DNA from: Gammaproteobacteria bacterium
GTDB taxonomy: Bacteria; Pseudomonadota; Gammaproteobacteria; SZUA-152
Direction of reading: 5' to 3'
Assembly: GCA_011321815.1 (NCBI GenBank)
Contig: DROS01000053.1
Coordinates: 1 to 64,000 of the forward strand
Length of the DNA stretch: 64,000 nt
Under the pieces are notes generated by a model, which did no database searches, was not told the DNA's origin, and worked only from the letters and a program-made list of their open reading frames with translations. The first letter of the stretch is position 1. Every line of letters starts with the position of its first letter. Of this stretch, positions 27,235 to 36,542 are shown in pieces. A program made the position numbers and the translations under genes.

Positions 27235-28221
27235 ATGAAAGCAATCACCATCAGCGCAATCGGCGGCCCGGAAGCTCTGAAACTGAGCGAACGAGCGGAG
27301 CCAAAAACAAAAGAAGGCGAGGTAAAGATCAAGGTTAAAGCGTTTGGGCTCAACCGGGCTGAAGTCTATTACCGTAGCGGCAATATGGGCGCCGTGGAAA
27401 CCGGTCGCGTACCCGGCATCGAAGCTGCGGGTGAAATCGTTGCTGACCCATCCGGCACGTTTACGCTTGGGCAAAAAGTTGTTACGGCAATGGGTGGAAT
27501 GATGCTGGCTCGTGATGGCAGCTACGCGGAATATGTCACCGCGCCACTGAGCAATGTAGTGGCCATCGACAGCGACATCGGCTTTCCCGAACTGGCCAGT
27601 CTGCCGCAGGCCTACCTGACCACTTGGGGCGCATTGGACCTTAACCTGCACATTCAGCCGGAACAGACAATTCTGGTTAGAGGCGCCACATCCTCTCTGG
27701 GACTGGCCGCCATTACCTATGCAAAGACCCGTGGCCTGACCGTCATCGCCACCACCCGTGACAGCAAACGGCAACAACGCCTCAAACAACTGGGCGCAGA
27801 TCATGTGCTGGTTGATGACGGTGAAATTGCAGACCAGGTACGGGAAATTTTTCCCGATGGTGTCGACAATGCCATCGAAGTGGTGGGGGCTGCGACATTA
27901 AAAGATACCGTGTTGGCAGTCAAAAACTGGGGTGCAGTGGTGGTTGTCGGTTTGCTGGGCGGATCAACCATTGTTGAGCAATTTAACCTGATGGGTGACC
28001 TGTCCAACTCCGTGAAATTGAGTTTTTTTGGGAGTGGCGTTTTTGGCACAACGGATATGCCACCGCTGAGCGATTCACCGCTCAACTGGATTGCCCAACA
28101 GGTGCACAGCGGAAAGATGCCTGATATCACCAGTGAGATTTTTCCCTTTGAAGACATCCGCGAGGCCCATGGCCGCATGGAAAAAAACCAGGCCTTTGGC
28201 AAGCTGGTTGTTACCCTTTAA
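27235..28221 (+). CDS. Quinone-oxidoreductase-like MDR family NAD(P)H-dependent enzyme
   Basis: 328 residues. A GroES-like N-terminal half (FGLNRAEVYYRSG, then PGIEAAGEI) is followed by a Rossmann half with VRGATSSLGLAAI at about 142-154. The usual zinc ligands of alcohol dehydrogenases are absent, so it belongs with QOR-type NADPH:quinone or enone reductases. It is the first gene of a short plus-strand pair and is divergent from the LysR gene. The substrate is unknown; by analogy with similar LysR-linked pairs, a small reactive carbonyl or quinone is possible. Confidence 0.9.
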   Translation: MKAITISAIGGPEALKLSERAEPKTKEGEVKIKVKAFGLNRAEVYYRSGNMGAVETGRVPGIEAAGEIVADPSGTFTLGQKVVTAMGGMMLARDGSYAEYVTAPLSNVVAIDSDIGFPELASLPQAYLTTWGALDLNLHIQPEQTILVRGATSSLGLAAITYAKTRGLTVIATTRDSKRQQRLKQLGADHVLVDDGEIADQVREIFPDGVDNAIEVVGAATLKDTVLAVKNWGAVVVVGLLGGSTIVEQFNLMGDLSNSVKLSFFGSGVFGTTDMPPLSDSPLNWIAQQVHSGKMPDITSEIFPFEDIREAHGRMEKNQAFGKLVVTL

Positions 28222-28284
28222 ACATTTGTATGCAGCAAATACAGCTGACTGACAACGTTAAACCCCAATGAAAAAGGACATGTT

Positions 28285-29298
28285 ATGAAAATATCAACGC
28301 TACTGTACAACACACTGTACGCCGTAACATTCTGTCTCGGCGCCATCAACATCACGCACGCCAAGCCCTTGCAGGATTATGTGCCCGTACTGGATCAGGT
28401 AAAAAACAATGCCTTTCAGATCGATCAGAAAAAAGGCTATCTGGTAAAGAAGGTCAAACCTCATGTGTATGTCATCACCGATGGCATCTGGCAATCGGCA
28501 TTCATCACAACAGGCAAAGGCGTCATCCTGCTTGATGCGCCACAGTCTTTCGGCCAGCACATTACCCAGGCCGTGGCCGAAACCACTGACGAGCCCATCA
28601 AAATGCTCGTCTACACCCACAGCCATGTGGACCACATCGGCGGTTCTCAACATCTGAAGAATATCCCCGGCCTGAAAATCATCGCCCACCAGGCGGTCGC
28701 GGACTTTCTGAAAGAAAAGAATGATCCACGCCGGCTGCTGCCCACACAAACCTATTCTGGCGACCATGTTATCAACATGGGTTCGGAAACCATCCATCTC
28801 GACCATCACGGCAATTACCACTCCACAGAAAGCGACACGTTTGTCTACCTGCCCCAACGCCGGTTTCTCATGGTCATTGACTCACTGGCGCCAGGTTATG
28901 TGCCATTTCGGGATTTTGATTTGACCCACAATTTCCATGAATACCTGAAGATGTTCGACGCCATTCTGGATTATGACTTCGACGTATTCGTCGGCGGCCA
29001 CCTGACCCAGATCGGTACGGCAAAGGATGTACGCACCACCCAGGCCTACGTGCAGGACGTTTACCAAACCGTCAAGCGCATGCACTCACAAGCCAATCAG
29101 TTTGAGATTATGAGCGCCGCCGCGAAAAAGATTGGCTGGGACAACAAGTTTGCGCTGTTCAATGTCTTCCTCGAACACATCGTTGAGGAAAGCGCCAGGG
29201 AAATCGAGGCCCGCTGGATCGACAAACTGGCAGGTGTGGATGTATGGGCAAAAAGCCATGCCCGCACAGCGCTGATTTATGTTCGCTGGGATGATTAA
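28285..29298 (+). CDS. Exported metallo-beta-lactamase-fold hydrolase
   Basis: 337 residues with an N-terminal signal peptide (cleavage likely after THA at 24-26). The metal-binding motif HSHVDH is at 112-117, with further metal-ligand candidates in HHGNYHS (about 175) and FVGGHL (about 237). The beta-lactamase fold spans about 60-245, followed by a helical tail. AAAGGA precedes the ATG at 28285. It follows the oxidoreductase by 63 bases and is likely in the same transcript. The family covers lactonases, thioesterases and lactamases; this periplasmic member's substrate is unknown. Confidence 0.88.
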   Translation: MKISTLLYNTLYAVTFCLGAINITHAKPLQDYVPVLDQVKNNAFQIDQKKGYLVKKVKPHVYVITDGIWQSAFITTGKGVILLDAPQSFGQHITQAVAETTDEPIKMLVYTHSHVDHIGGSQHLKNIPGLKIIAHQAVADFLKEKNDPRRLLPTQTYSGDHVINMGSETIHLDHHGNYHSTESDTFVYLPQRRFLMVIDSLAPGYVPFRDFDLTHNFHEYLKMFDAILDYDFDVFVGGHLTQIGTAKDVRTTQAYVQDVYQTVKRMHSQANQFEIMSAAAKKIGWDNKFALFNVFLEHIVEESAREIEARWIDKLAGVDVWAKSHARTALIYVRWDD

Positions 29299-29355
29299 TT
29301 TAGGATTAAGGGGTAAAAACAGGCCGGATGCAGCATGACAAAATCCGGGCTATAA

Positions 29356-29379
29356 AAAACCCCGCGAAAGCGGGGTTTT
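29356..29379. terminator. Bidirectional Rho-independent terminator
   Basis: AAAACCCCGC - GAAA - GCGGGGTTTT is a perfect ten-base stem with a GNRA-type tetraloop. It has T-runs in both directions and lies between the convergent hydrolase gene and pstS. Confidence 0.95.
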
Positions 29380-29405
29380 CGCTTATCCATATATGACACG
29401 CAGGC

Positions 29406-30407
29406 TTACTGAATCCTGGCCAATGCTTTTGCAGCCACCTTGGCTGGTAATGGAATGTAACCATCTTTCACCACCACTTCCTGTCCCACTTTCGACAAAA
29501 CCAGTTTGATAAACTCGCGTTCCAGCGGAGCCAATGGCTTGTTGGGGTGTTTGTTCACATACACATAGAGAAAACGTGACAGCGGGTATTTTTTGCTGAC
29601 GGCATTTTCCGGTGTAGCGGCGACAAAAGGCTTGCCGGATTTTTTCGCCAGCGGTACAGATTTCACGCCAGAGGTTTTGTAACCGATACCGGAATAGCCA
29701 ATACCATTCAGCGAGCTGGATACCGACTGCACCACAGAGGCTGAACCTGGCTGTTCATTCACGTTGTTTTTGAAATCACCTTTGCACAGTGCCTTTTTCT
29801 TGAAATAACCATAAGTACCGGACACGGAGTTACGGCCATAGATTTGAATCTTGCGATTGGCCCAGGTTCCGGTCAAACCCAAACCACCCCATTTGTTCAC
29901 ATTTTGTTTGCCACCGCATTTACGGGTGGAGGAAAAAATGGCGTCAACATCAGCGATGGTCATGCCTTTGATGGGGTTGTCTTTGTGTACGTAAACAGCC
30001 AGGGCATCAATTGCCACAGGAATGGCCGTCGGTTTATAACCAAATCGTTTTTCAAATGCAGCGATTTCCTTGCTTTTCATTTTGCGGCTCATGGGACCAA
30101 GAGCCGCTGTTGATTCGGTCAGCGCGGGAGGGGCTGTGGATGAACCGGCCGCCTGAATTTGAATATTGACGTTGGGATATTCACGCTTAAACTCTTCGGC
30201 CCATAATGTCATCAGGTTGGCCAACGTATCAGAACCCACGCTGGACAGATTGCCGGATACACCACTGGCTCGCTGGTAATCAGCCAAACCAGCATCCAGT
30301 TTGGCGCCGGCGGCAGAAGCAGCACTGGTCACCAAGACACTGGCAACAGCCACACCGGTGAGTGTTTTACTGATGATCTCTTTAATGCAAAAACGCGCTG
30401 TATTCAT
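29406..30407 (-). CDS. pstS: Phosphate ABC transporter substrate-binding protein
   Basis: 333 residues from the ATG at 30407; an in-frame GTG four codons upstream is also possible. A signal peptide ends near SAASAAGA. The phosphate-binding loops are visible: [18 protein letters not shown] and [14 protein letters not shown]. PstS captures phosphate in the periplasm and delivers it to PstCA. It is transcribed alone, from its own Pho-box promoter and with its own terminator. It lies between phoBR and the LysR module, apart from the permease genes. Two cysteines in the mature chain (in RKCGGK and ALCKGD) may form a disulfide. Confidence 0.96.
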   Translation of the reverse strand: MNTARFCIKEIISKTLTGVAVASVLVTSAASAAGAKLDAGLADYQRASGVSGNLSSVGSDTLANLMTLWAEEFKREYPNVNIQIQAAGSSTAPPALTESTAALGPMSRKMKSKEIAAFEKRFGYKPTAIPVAIDALAVYVHKDNPIKGMTIADVDAIFSSTRKCGGKQNVNKWGGLGLTGTWANRKIQIYGRNSVSGTYGYFKKKALCKGDFKNNVNEQPGSASVVQSVSSSLNGIGYSGIGYKTSGVKSVPLAKKSGKPFVAATPENAVSKKYPLSRFLYVYVNKHPNKPLAPLEREFIKLVLSKVGQEVVVKDGYIPLPAKVAAKALARIQ

Positions 30408-30500
30408 TTGCTCTTTCACTCCAGGAATTTAAATGTTGCGGTTCGTCAAAAACATTCATTCATTATTGTTGTTGCCGGGTTAATAGTATCGCGCGCAAAA

Positions 30501-30518
30501 ATGACAGTAATATGACAA
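30501..30518 (-). promoter_or_regulatory. Pho box upstream of pstS
   Basis: On the minus strand this reads TTGTCATATTACTGTCAT, both half-sites close to the CTGTCAT consensus. It lies 94 bases before the pstS start, leaving room for a promoter and leader. Confidence 0.9.
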
Positions 30519-30623
30519 CAATACGACCCAGTTTTTTGCTTCTGATCAAACGGTTTCAAGAGATGCGCAGTGAGCGCAACGATTGAGATCATTTGGTCAG
30601 GGGTAAAAAATACGTCAGATTCC

Positions 30624-31937
30624 TTAACGATTTGTTGATTCGTCACGCTGTAACAATACCTTTGGCGAAAACGTACAACGAAACACACTGCCTTCACCCA
30701 GCTCACTTTCAATACCCAGCCATGCCTCATGCCGGTCAAGCACATGCTTGACGATGGCCAGCCCCAGTCCCGTGCCGCCATGTTCACGCGACCGCCCGGC
30801 ATCCACACGATAAAATCGTTCCGTCAGCCGGTGTACGTGTTGTATGGCAATACCGATACCGTCATCCTGCACTTCAAAGCAGGCGTTATCACCATCACGG
30901 TACCAGCGCACGGTAATGTGTCCTTGCTCTGGCGTATATTGCACAGCATTGAATAGCAAATTGGAAAAAGCACTGGTGAGTTCTTTTTCACTGCCGCGCA
31001 ACCAGAGATTGTCATCACATTCCAGGCTGATGTGATGCTGGCGCTCATCGCTAAGCACGCGCGCGTCGTCCACCAGAGAGACCAGTAATGCAGGCACTGC
31101 CACGGGGTCACGCACAACGGTTTTATCCTCATCTTCCAACCGTGACAGCATCAGCAAATCCTCCACCAGCCGGGTCATGCGTTGTGTCTGCCCTTGCATC
31201 TGTTGCAGGCATTTGTCCCACTGTTCGCTCCGCTCATTGTCAGCTGCCGCCATATTTTCCAGGTAACCGGAAACCACCGTCAACGGTGTGCGCAACTCAT
31301 GTGACACATTGGCAACAAAATCACTGCGCATGCGCTCCAGGCGCTTGATACGACTGATATCACGCACCACCAACAGTTTTTGCTGATTACCGTAGGGCAC
31401 AACACGAAAGGAAAAATATCGTTGTTCATCCAGCGGTGAAACCATTTCCAGGGGTTCCGAAAAATCACCACGGGCAAGAAATTCGCTGAAACGTGAATGA
31501 CGAATCAGGTTGTCGATGCGTTGTCCTATATCCTGTTTGGTTTGCAGGCCCAGATAACGTTTTGCCGCCTTGTTGAACCATTCGATGTAATCGTCTTCGG
31601 TAAGCACCACAGTGGCGTCCGGCATGGCCGCTGTGCTTTCCTTGAATCGTGAAAGGATCGTCGCCAGCTTTTTTTTACGTTGGCGATCACTGCGCTGCAA
31701 CTGATAAATATGCTCGAAAGCCTCACCCCAGATACCCGCAGCATTCGGTGGTTCGGTTTTTTTACGCCGGTAGTACCAACGCTCCAGCCGATAAAGATTA
31801 TAAAGATGCCAGCCCAGGTAGATAATCAGGGCCAGGGTAAACGCACCATGCGGTGCGCCCAGCAACCAGCCCACAAACAGTGCGCCACCAAACAACGCCG
31901 CCATACGCCACAATTCACGAAGCCAGGGATTGGACAT
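30624..31937 (-). CDS. phoR: Phosphate regulon sensor histidine kinase PhoR
   Basis: 437 residues. Two closely spaced transmembrane helices (about 11-28 and 31-47) with almost no periplasmic loop, a charged linker, PAS (about 98-190), a phosphoacceptor domain with His213 in VSHELRTPL, and an HATPase domain with NLLFNAVQ, DDGIGI and GGTGLGLAI. PhoR phosphorylates PhoB when PhoU and Pst report low phosphate. It follows phoB by eight bases in the same transcript. Confidence 0.97.
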   Translation of the reverse strand: MSNPWLRELWRMAALFGGALFVGWLLGAPHGAFTLALIIYLGWHLYNLYRLERWYYRRKKTEPPNAAGIWGEAFEHIYQLQRSDRQRKKKLATILSRFKESTAAMPDATVVLTEDDYIEWFNKAAKRYLGLQTKQDIGQRIDNLIRHSRFSEFLARGDFSEPLEMVSPLDEQRYFSFRVVPYGNQQKLLVVRDISRIKRLERMRSDFVANVSHELRTPLTVVSGYLENMAAADNERSEQWDKCLQQMQGQTQRMTRLVEDLLMLSRLEDEDKTVVRDPVAVPALLVSLVDDARVLSDERQHHISLECDDNLWLRGSEKELTSAFSNLLFNAVQYTPEQGHITVRWYRDGDNACFEVQDDGIGIAIQHVHRLTERFYRVDAGRSREHGGTGLGLAIVKHVLDRHEAWLGIESELGEGSVFRCTFSPKVLLQRDESTNR

Positions 31938-31945
31938 ACTTGCGC

Positions 31946-32635
31946 CTATGTCTGCACAGAAAAGCGATACCCCGCGCCACGCACGGTCTGGATCAGCCTC
32001 GCAGCCCGATGAGGTTCCAGCGCCTTGCGTAAACGGCGAATATGCACATCGACAGTGCGGTCATCAATATAGACATTACGCCCCCACACCCGGTCCAACA
32101 GTTGCTCACGGGCAAACACCCGCTCCGGGTGCTGCATGAAAAACTGTAACAAACGATACTCCGTGGGCCCCAGTACAATTTTTTCCTTACCTGCGCGTAC
32201 CCGGTGGCTGGAAGGCTCCAACGTCAACGGGCCGATAGTGACAGGAGCCTCATCCCCCCCACCAACACGCCGTAACACTGCTTTAATACGCGCAACCAAC
32301 TCCCGGGTGGAAAAGGGTTTGGTGAGGTAATCATCCACCCCGCCCTCCAGGCCACGCAGCATATCCTCTTCAGCATCCCGCGCGGTGAGCATGATCACCG
32401 GCAGATCACGGCTGCTGGCATCACGCCGCAGCTGGCGTGCAAAATCCAGCCCACTGGTACCGGGCAACATCCAGTCCAACAGCAACAGGTCCGGCGCATT
32501 ATCGGCCAACAAAGCACGCGCCTCCTCCACACTGCCCGCCGCCAGCCAGCGAAAACCGGCGCGTTCCAGGCTCATGCCGATCATATCGCGGATCGCCACT
32601 TCATCCTCTACCACCAGTATTGTGCTGTCGCTCAT
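31946..32635 (-). CDS. phoB: Phosphate regulon response regulator PhoB
   Basis: 229 residues. The receiver domain has the acidic pair Glu10-Asp11, the phosphoacceptor Asp54 (LLLDWMLPG) and the switch Lys in LTKPFS. An OmpR-type winged helix follows, with the DRVWG and DDRTVDVHIRRLRK landmarks. PhoB binds Pho boxes, three of which lie in this cluster. A diverged box before phoB itself suggests autoregulation. Confidence 0.97.
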   Translation of the reverse strand: MSDSTILVVEDEVAIRDMIGMSLERAGFRWLAAGSVEEARALLADNAPDLLLLDWMLPGTSGLDFARQLRRDASSRDLPVIMLTARDAEEDMLRGLEGGVDDYLTKPFSTRELVARIKAVLRRVGGGDEAPVTIGPLTLEPSSHRVRAGKEKIVLGPTEYRLLQFFMQHPERVFAREQLLDRVWGRNVYIDDRTVDVHIRRLRKALEPHRAARLIQTVRGAGYRFSVQT

Positions 32636-32677
32636 CGCTGCCCCCTGCTGTGCATGATGGCATTAAACCGGGGCAAT

Positions 32678-32695
32678 GTTACCATTTTATGACAT
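32678..32695 (-). promoter_or_regulatory. Diverged Pho box upstream of phoB
   Basis: On the minus strand this reads ATGTCATAAAATGGTAAC. It matches the two-half-site consensus at about 14 of 18 positions; the first half is strong, the second weak. It ends 43 bases before the phoB start. Confidence 0.6.
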
Positions 32696-32734
32696 TCACC
32701 ACCGCACAGCTCGACTCAATTCCCAAAACCGATT

Positions 32735-32848
32735 AGCTTGGTTTTTAGAAATGTGTCATACCATCAAGCCAAGTGTTGTAAACGCAAAGGGCGCAAAGCT
32801 TGCGTTAAATACTCAGCAATAAATACTGGATTAAATTCCGGGATAACC
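32735..32848 (+). repeat. Intergenic repeat, family 2, copy A
   Basis: Shares AGCTTGG-TTTTAG, ATCAAGCCA-GTGT-GTAAACGCAAAG--CGCAAA (described in parts) and GGATTAAA blocks, in the same order, with the complement of 45841-45934. The core of about 65 bases is highly similar, and a 20-base insertion separates the last block. It lies between phoB and the DUF748 gene and is not part of any supported gene. Confidence 0.7.
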
Positions 32849-33028
32849 ATCATGCATTTCCAAAACCCGCTACTTGAAAAATAAGCCATTGATTTATATT
32901 TAAAAAATCAGCCTGAACCGTTACAAAAAGCCCATATTTTTTGTGGCATGCCGAAGGAGAGCAAAGCAAGCAAACCGAAGCTTGCGTGGTATGTTAAGCA
33001 CACCGTGAAGCCATACAATGGAAGAGGC

Positions 33029-35431
33029 ATGCCTGACCCGTTAAATAAAAATGCAACAAAAGTAAAGCCCACAGTAAAACAACGCAAATTGAAGTGGGGC
33101 ATCGCCTTCCTGGTTATCCTGCTGCTGTTTATTTTGCTGCTTCCCGTTGGTGTGCGCTATGGCGCCATTCAGGTGTTGAAACAACAGGGTATGCAGCAGG
33201 CAGAGATCGCCGACATCGATATCAACCTGTTCAGTGGTGAGCTGAGGGTGACAGGTATGTTGGTCAGTGGCGACGGCCAGGGGCGCGCCCGGCTCGATTC
33301 TTTATATGTGAATATTTCCATGTTGGCACTGCTGAAAAAGCAACTGCAAATAGAAAACATCCTGCTCGATGGCCTGGTGCTTGATGTCAAAAACGACATG
33401 GAGGGTGCATGGATTGTTGCCGGTTACCATCCACCGCCCGCAACGGAATCCACCGGCAGTGAAACAACAACAGCATCCACCTGGGGCATAGGTATAGACT
33501 CGCTTCAGCTGAAAGCGATCAAAACGCAACTTGATCTGCCACAACTGCAAACCGTCCTCAATCTGGATGCGTTACAGATTAAGCAACTCGCCAGTTGGCA
33601 GCCGCAGCAATCAACGCCGTTCAATATGCGGTTGCGTATTGATGAGTCACCTTTAAACATAGACGGCGAGGTGCAACCCTTTCTTGCCGCACCAACATTA
33701 AAAGCCAATGTGACACTGGATAAGTTGCCGCTGGCACTGGCCAAAGGCTTCGCCTCAGAGGCCAATATAAAAGAGCTGACAGGTACATTGACCCTCAGCA
33801 CCCATCTATCTGCAACGTTTAACGCAGACCAGCCGCATATTGAAGCAGCAACAACATTGACTCTAAACAAACTCTCGTTACAGCAAGCGCAATACAAAAT
33901 TGCCGCCAACCAGTTTGGCTGGCAAGGCGATGTGGCCTATGTGGCGCCCGTGTCACAACATGACCTGGGTGTGCGCGCCAGTGGTGATATCGCCATGGAG
34001 CAGTTTCAATTGTTTGATAACGATGCTGCGCTGGCATTGGTGTTGTTGAAACAGTTAACGATAAATGATATTCGCCTGATTGAAGACCAACAGGCAAGCA
34101 TCGTCACCATTCTGCTCAAGCAATTGCAGTTATTAAACAAAAGCAAAGATGATGAGTTACTTCATATCGCCAACACCACCATAAAAAAAGTCGATTACGA
34201 TGGTCTCACAACCGTCGCCATTGATAACGTCACATTGCAGGGGTTAGTGGCAAACACACAAGTGAAACAAAACGGCCAGCTACATTTGATGGACACATTG
34301 GCCAAAACACAAAACCCGGCAACGGAAGCAAAAACCACATCAGAAAAAACTGAAAACGAAACCCAGCCCTGGCGCATACAGCTGGCCAGATTCCACATCG
34401 ACAAAAGCGCCCGCATCACCTTTACTGACCAAAGCGTCAAACCGCCCTTTCACGCGGCGATATCCCCCTTTGAACTGACCATCGCCAACATCGACACCGG
34501 CGCAATCAATCAGGCCATGGATATCACCTTAAACAGCACCATTAACAAACATGAAAAGCTAAACATCAAAGCCACCGCCCAACCCTTTGATGAAAAACTC
34601 AACGCAAAGGCCGAGGTAAAAATCCGTTCCCTCGAACTGCCACCGCTATCGCCCTATGTTGAAAAACAGATTGGCTATTATTTAAAGCGCGGCCAACTGG
34701 ATGCCACCATTGATGTCAACGTGAACAATGATCAGCTCGATACCAAAGTGCTGGCCTATCTCAACAAATTCAATATCGAAGAAGGCGACCCTGCCAAAGT
34801 GGAGAGCATGACCGAAAAACTCGACATGCCGCTGGATGCTGCGCTGAACCTGCTACGCGACAAGAACGACAACATTAAACTGGAAGTCACCATTGACGGC
34901 AATATCAATGATCCGCAGTTTGATGCCAGCAAAGTCATCAACAAAGCCATGGCCAACGCCACCAAAATGGCCGTCGTCAGCTATCTTAAACATATGCTAC
35001 AGCCGTGGGGCACTCTGCTGACGGTGGTTGACATGGTCAGCAAGGCAACCGAAACACGTTTCGAGCCATTACAATTCACCGCAGGCAGCGCCGAGCTGAC
35101 CGACGACAACAAAGACTACCTCAACAAACTTGCCACGCTGATGCAAGAGCGGCCAAAGCTGGCGCTCAATATCTGCGGACGCTCATCAGAGCAGGATCGC
35201 AACGCCATTTTGCAACAACGCCAGGCAAACACCGATGGCCAGCAAACGGAAAAAAATACCGTCATACCCGAAGTAACAAACGCACAACTGCTCCAGTTGG
35301 CCACAGAACGCACCAACCGCAGCAAAGACTGGTTGATTAAATCCGGGGTAAAAAGCGACCGATTATTCGCCTGCTACTCCGATATGGAGGGCGTGGAAAA
35401 AAATGCCCCTATTGTTGATCTTTCCTTGTGA
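33029..35431 (+). CDS. DUF748 family AsmA-like envelope protein
   Basis: 800 residues from the ATG at 33029 (GGAAGAGG just upstream). An in-frame ATG at 32948 would add 27 basic residues and has no ribosome-binding site. One N-terminal transmembrane helix (about 21-42) is followed by a long beta-rich periplasmic region of the DUF748/AsmA kind, with repeats such as LDLPQLQTVLNLDALQIK. Near the C-terminus (about 700-760) FEPLQFTAGSAELTDDNK resembles the start of an OmpA-like segment. DUF748 proteins are thought to span the periplasm; their exact role is unresolved. It lies alone between the Pho cluster and the DUF47-Pit pair. Confidence 0.85.
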   Translation: MPDPLNKNATKVKPTVKQRKLKWGIAFLVILLLFILLLPVGVRYGAIQVLKQQGMQQAEIADIDINLFSGELRVTGMLVSGDGQGRARLDSLYVNISMLALLKKQLQIENILLDGLVLDVKNDMEGAWIVAGYHPPPATESTGSETTTASTWGIGIDSLQLKAIKTQLDLPQLQTVLNLDALQIKQLASWQPQQSTPFNMRLRIDESPLNIDGEVQPFLAAPTLKANVTLDKLPLALAKGFASEANIKELTGTLTLSTHLSATFNADQPHIEAATTLTLNKLSLQQAQYKIAANQFGWQGDVAYVAPVSQHDLGVRASGDIAMEQFQLFDNDAALALVLLKQLTINDIRLIEDQQASIVTILLKQLQLLNKSKDDELLHIANTTIKKVDYDGLTTVAIDNVTLQGLVANTQVKQNGQLHLMDTLAKTQNPATEAKTTSEKTENETQPWRIQLARFHIDKSARITFTDQSVKPPFHAAISPFELTIANIDTGAINQAMDITLNSTINKHEKLNIKATAQPFDEKLNAKAEVKIRSLELPPLSPYVEKQIGYYLKRGQLDATIDVNVNNDQLDTKVLAYLNKFNIEEGDPAKVESMTEKLDMPLDAALNLLRDKNDNIKLEVTIDGNINDPQFDASKVINKAMANATKMAVVSYLKHMLQPWGTLLTVVDMVSKATETRFEPLQFTAGSAELTDDNKDYLNKLATLMQERPKLALNICGRSSEQDRNAILQQRQANTDGQQTEKNTVIPEVTNAQLLQLATERTNRSKDWLIKSGVKSDRLFACYSDMEGVEKNAPIVDLSL

Positions 35432-35859
35432 GGGCGGCATTTTTAAGGGGCGCGCACGAAACAAACCACTAAGCTTGCACGGTGGCGGCCGCGTATCTTG
35501 CGGGTTGCAAAAGGGGGTCACCCCGCTGCACAAGCACTGTTTGCTTCCCCATGGACTCGGGAGCGCCTGGATTACTGACAGTGGATCAGCAACAGAAAGT
35601 CAGGCAGGCATTCCCACGCGGGGGAGCGGGGGAACGAGTAATGGTCAGATATTTTCCACACCGCCACGGCCCGATCACCACTTCATCCGGAGTCCGGTTC
35701 CCGAAACCGGCGGACCACGCTATCATAGCCACCTGCACAAGGGCGGGACCGGCAAACATTAAATTGACTGCCGGCCGCATTTGTCACAAAAACATAATAA
35801 AAAAACCGCCAGACACAACAGCCGATATCGTTGGCTTGGCATCCAATTGAGGAGTTATC
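35432..35859. other. Intergenic region before the DUF47-Pit pair
   Basis: No gene supported. It holds a GTTCCC-type palindromic repeat at 35611-35634. A single TTGTCACAAAA half-site near 35783 resembles half a Pho box but lacks a partner. The short frames here overlap one another and show no ribosome-binding site. Confidence 0.6.
35611..35634. repeat. GTTCCCACGC-type palindromic repeat
   Basis: TTCCCACGC and GCGGGGGAA form a nine-base stem with one mismatch around GGGGGA. The context GGCA-TTCCCACGCG...GGGGGAACGAG matches a palindromic element commonly scattered between genes in gammaproteobacteria. Confidence 0.55.
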
Positions 35860-36537
35860 GTGGCCTTTACCACTATTTCTGACATGTTCGGCAGCTCACC
35901 TGTCCGTCCCCTGCAAAAGCACATGAACAGCGTGCAAGTCTGCATTGCGCAACTCGCGCCCTTTTTTGATGCTGTGCTGGCCGGGGACTGGGACGCGGCA
36001 CGCAAGCAGCAGGCCGAGATCTCCCGTCTGGAAAATGCCGCTGACGATTTGAAGCGTGAACTGCGTCTCAACATGCCCAGAAGCCTGTTCATGGCCATGT
36101 CCCGTCGTGACTTGCTGGAAGTGCTCACCATGCAAGACAAAATCGCCAACAAGGCCAAGGATATCGCCGGGCTGATCACTGGCCGTGAAATGAGTTTTCC
36201 GGCTGATTTTGGCCCTTTGCTCAAGGAGTTCGTTACACGCTCCATTGATGCTTCTGCACAGGCACAAAAGGCAATCAATGAACTCGACGAGCTGGTGGAA
36301 ACCGGTTTCCGTGGCAACGAAGTGCAGCTTGTAGAGGCCATGATCCAGAAACTCGACGAAATTGAAAGTGAGACCGATACCATCCAGGTCAAAATCCGCT
36401 CTGCACTGTTTGCCATCGAAACCGAACTCAATCCAGTGGAGGTGATGTTTTTGTATCGCATTATCGACTGGATCGGCGACCTCGCTGATCTGGCGCAACG
36501 GGTTGGCAGTCGTCTTGAATTAATGTTAGCCAGGTAA
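35860..36537 (+). CDS. DUF47 (PhoU-like) phosphate uptake accessory protein
   Basis: 225 residues from a GTG at 35860, with GAGGAG seven bases upstream. The protein is all-helical and PhoU-like (TIGR00153/DUF47), with metal-binding acidic patterns ISRLENAADDLKRE and KLDEIESETDTIQ. It lies five bases before pit, the standard pairing, in which the DUF47 protein regulates or assists the Pit transporter. It has no visible Pho box of its own. Confidence 0.93.
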   Translation: MAFTTISDMFGSSPVRPLQKHMNSVQVCIAQLAPFFDAVLAGDWDAARKQQAEISRLENAADDLKRELRLNMPRSLFMAMSRRDLLEVLTMQDKIANKAKDIAGLITGREMSFPADFGPLLKEFVTRSIDASAQAQKAINELDELVETGFRGNEVQLVEAMIQKLDEIESETDTIQVKIRSALFAIETELNPVEVMFLYRIIDWIGDLADLAQRVGSRLELMLAR

Positions 36538-36542
36538 GCGAA

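Noticed and set aside
35403-35850. Two overlapping plus-strand frames before the DUF47 gene
   Set aside because: They overlap each other and the DUF748 end, cross a palindromic repeat and lack start signals.
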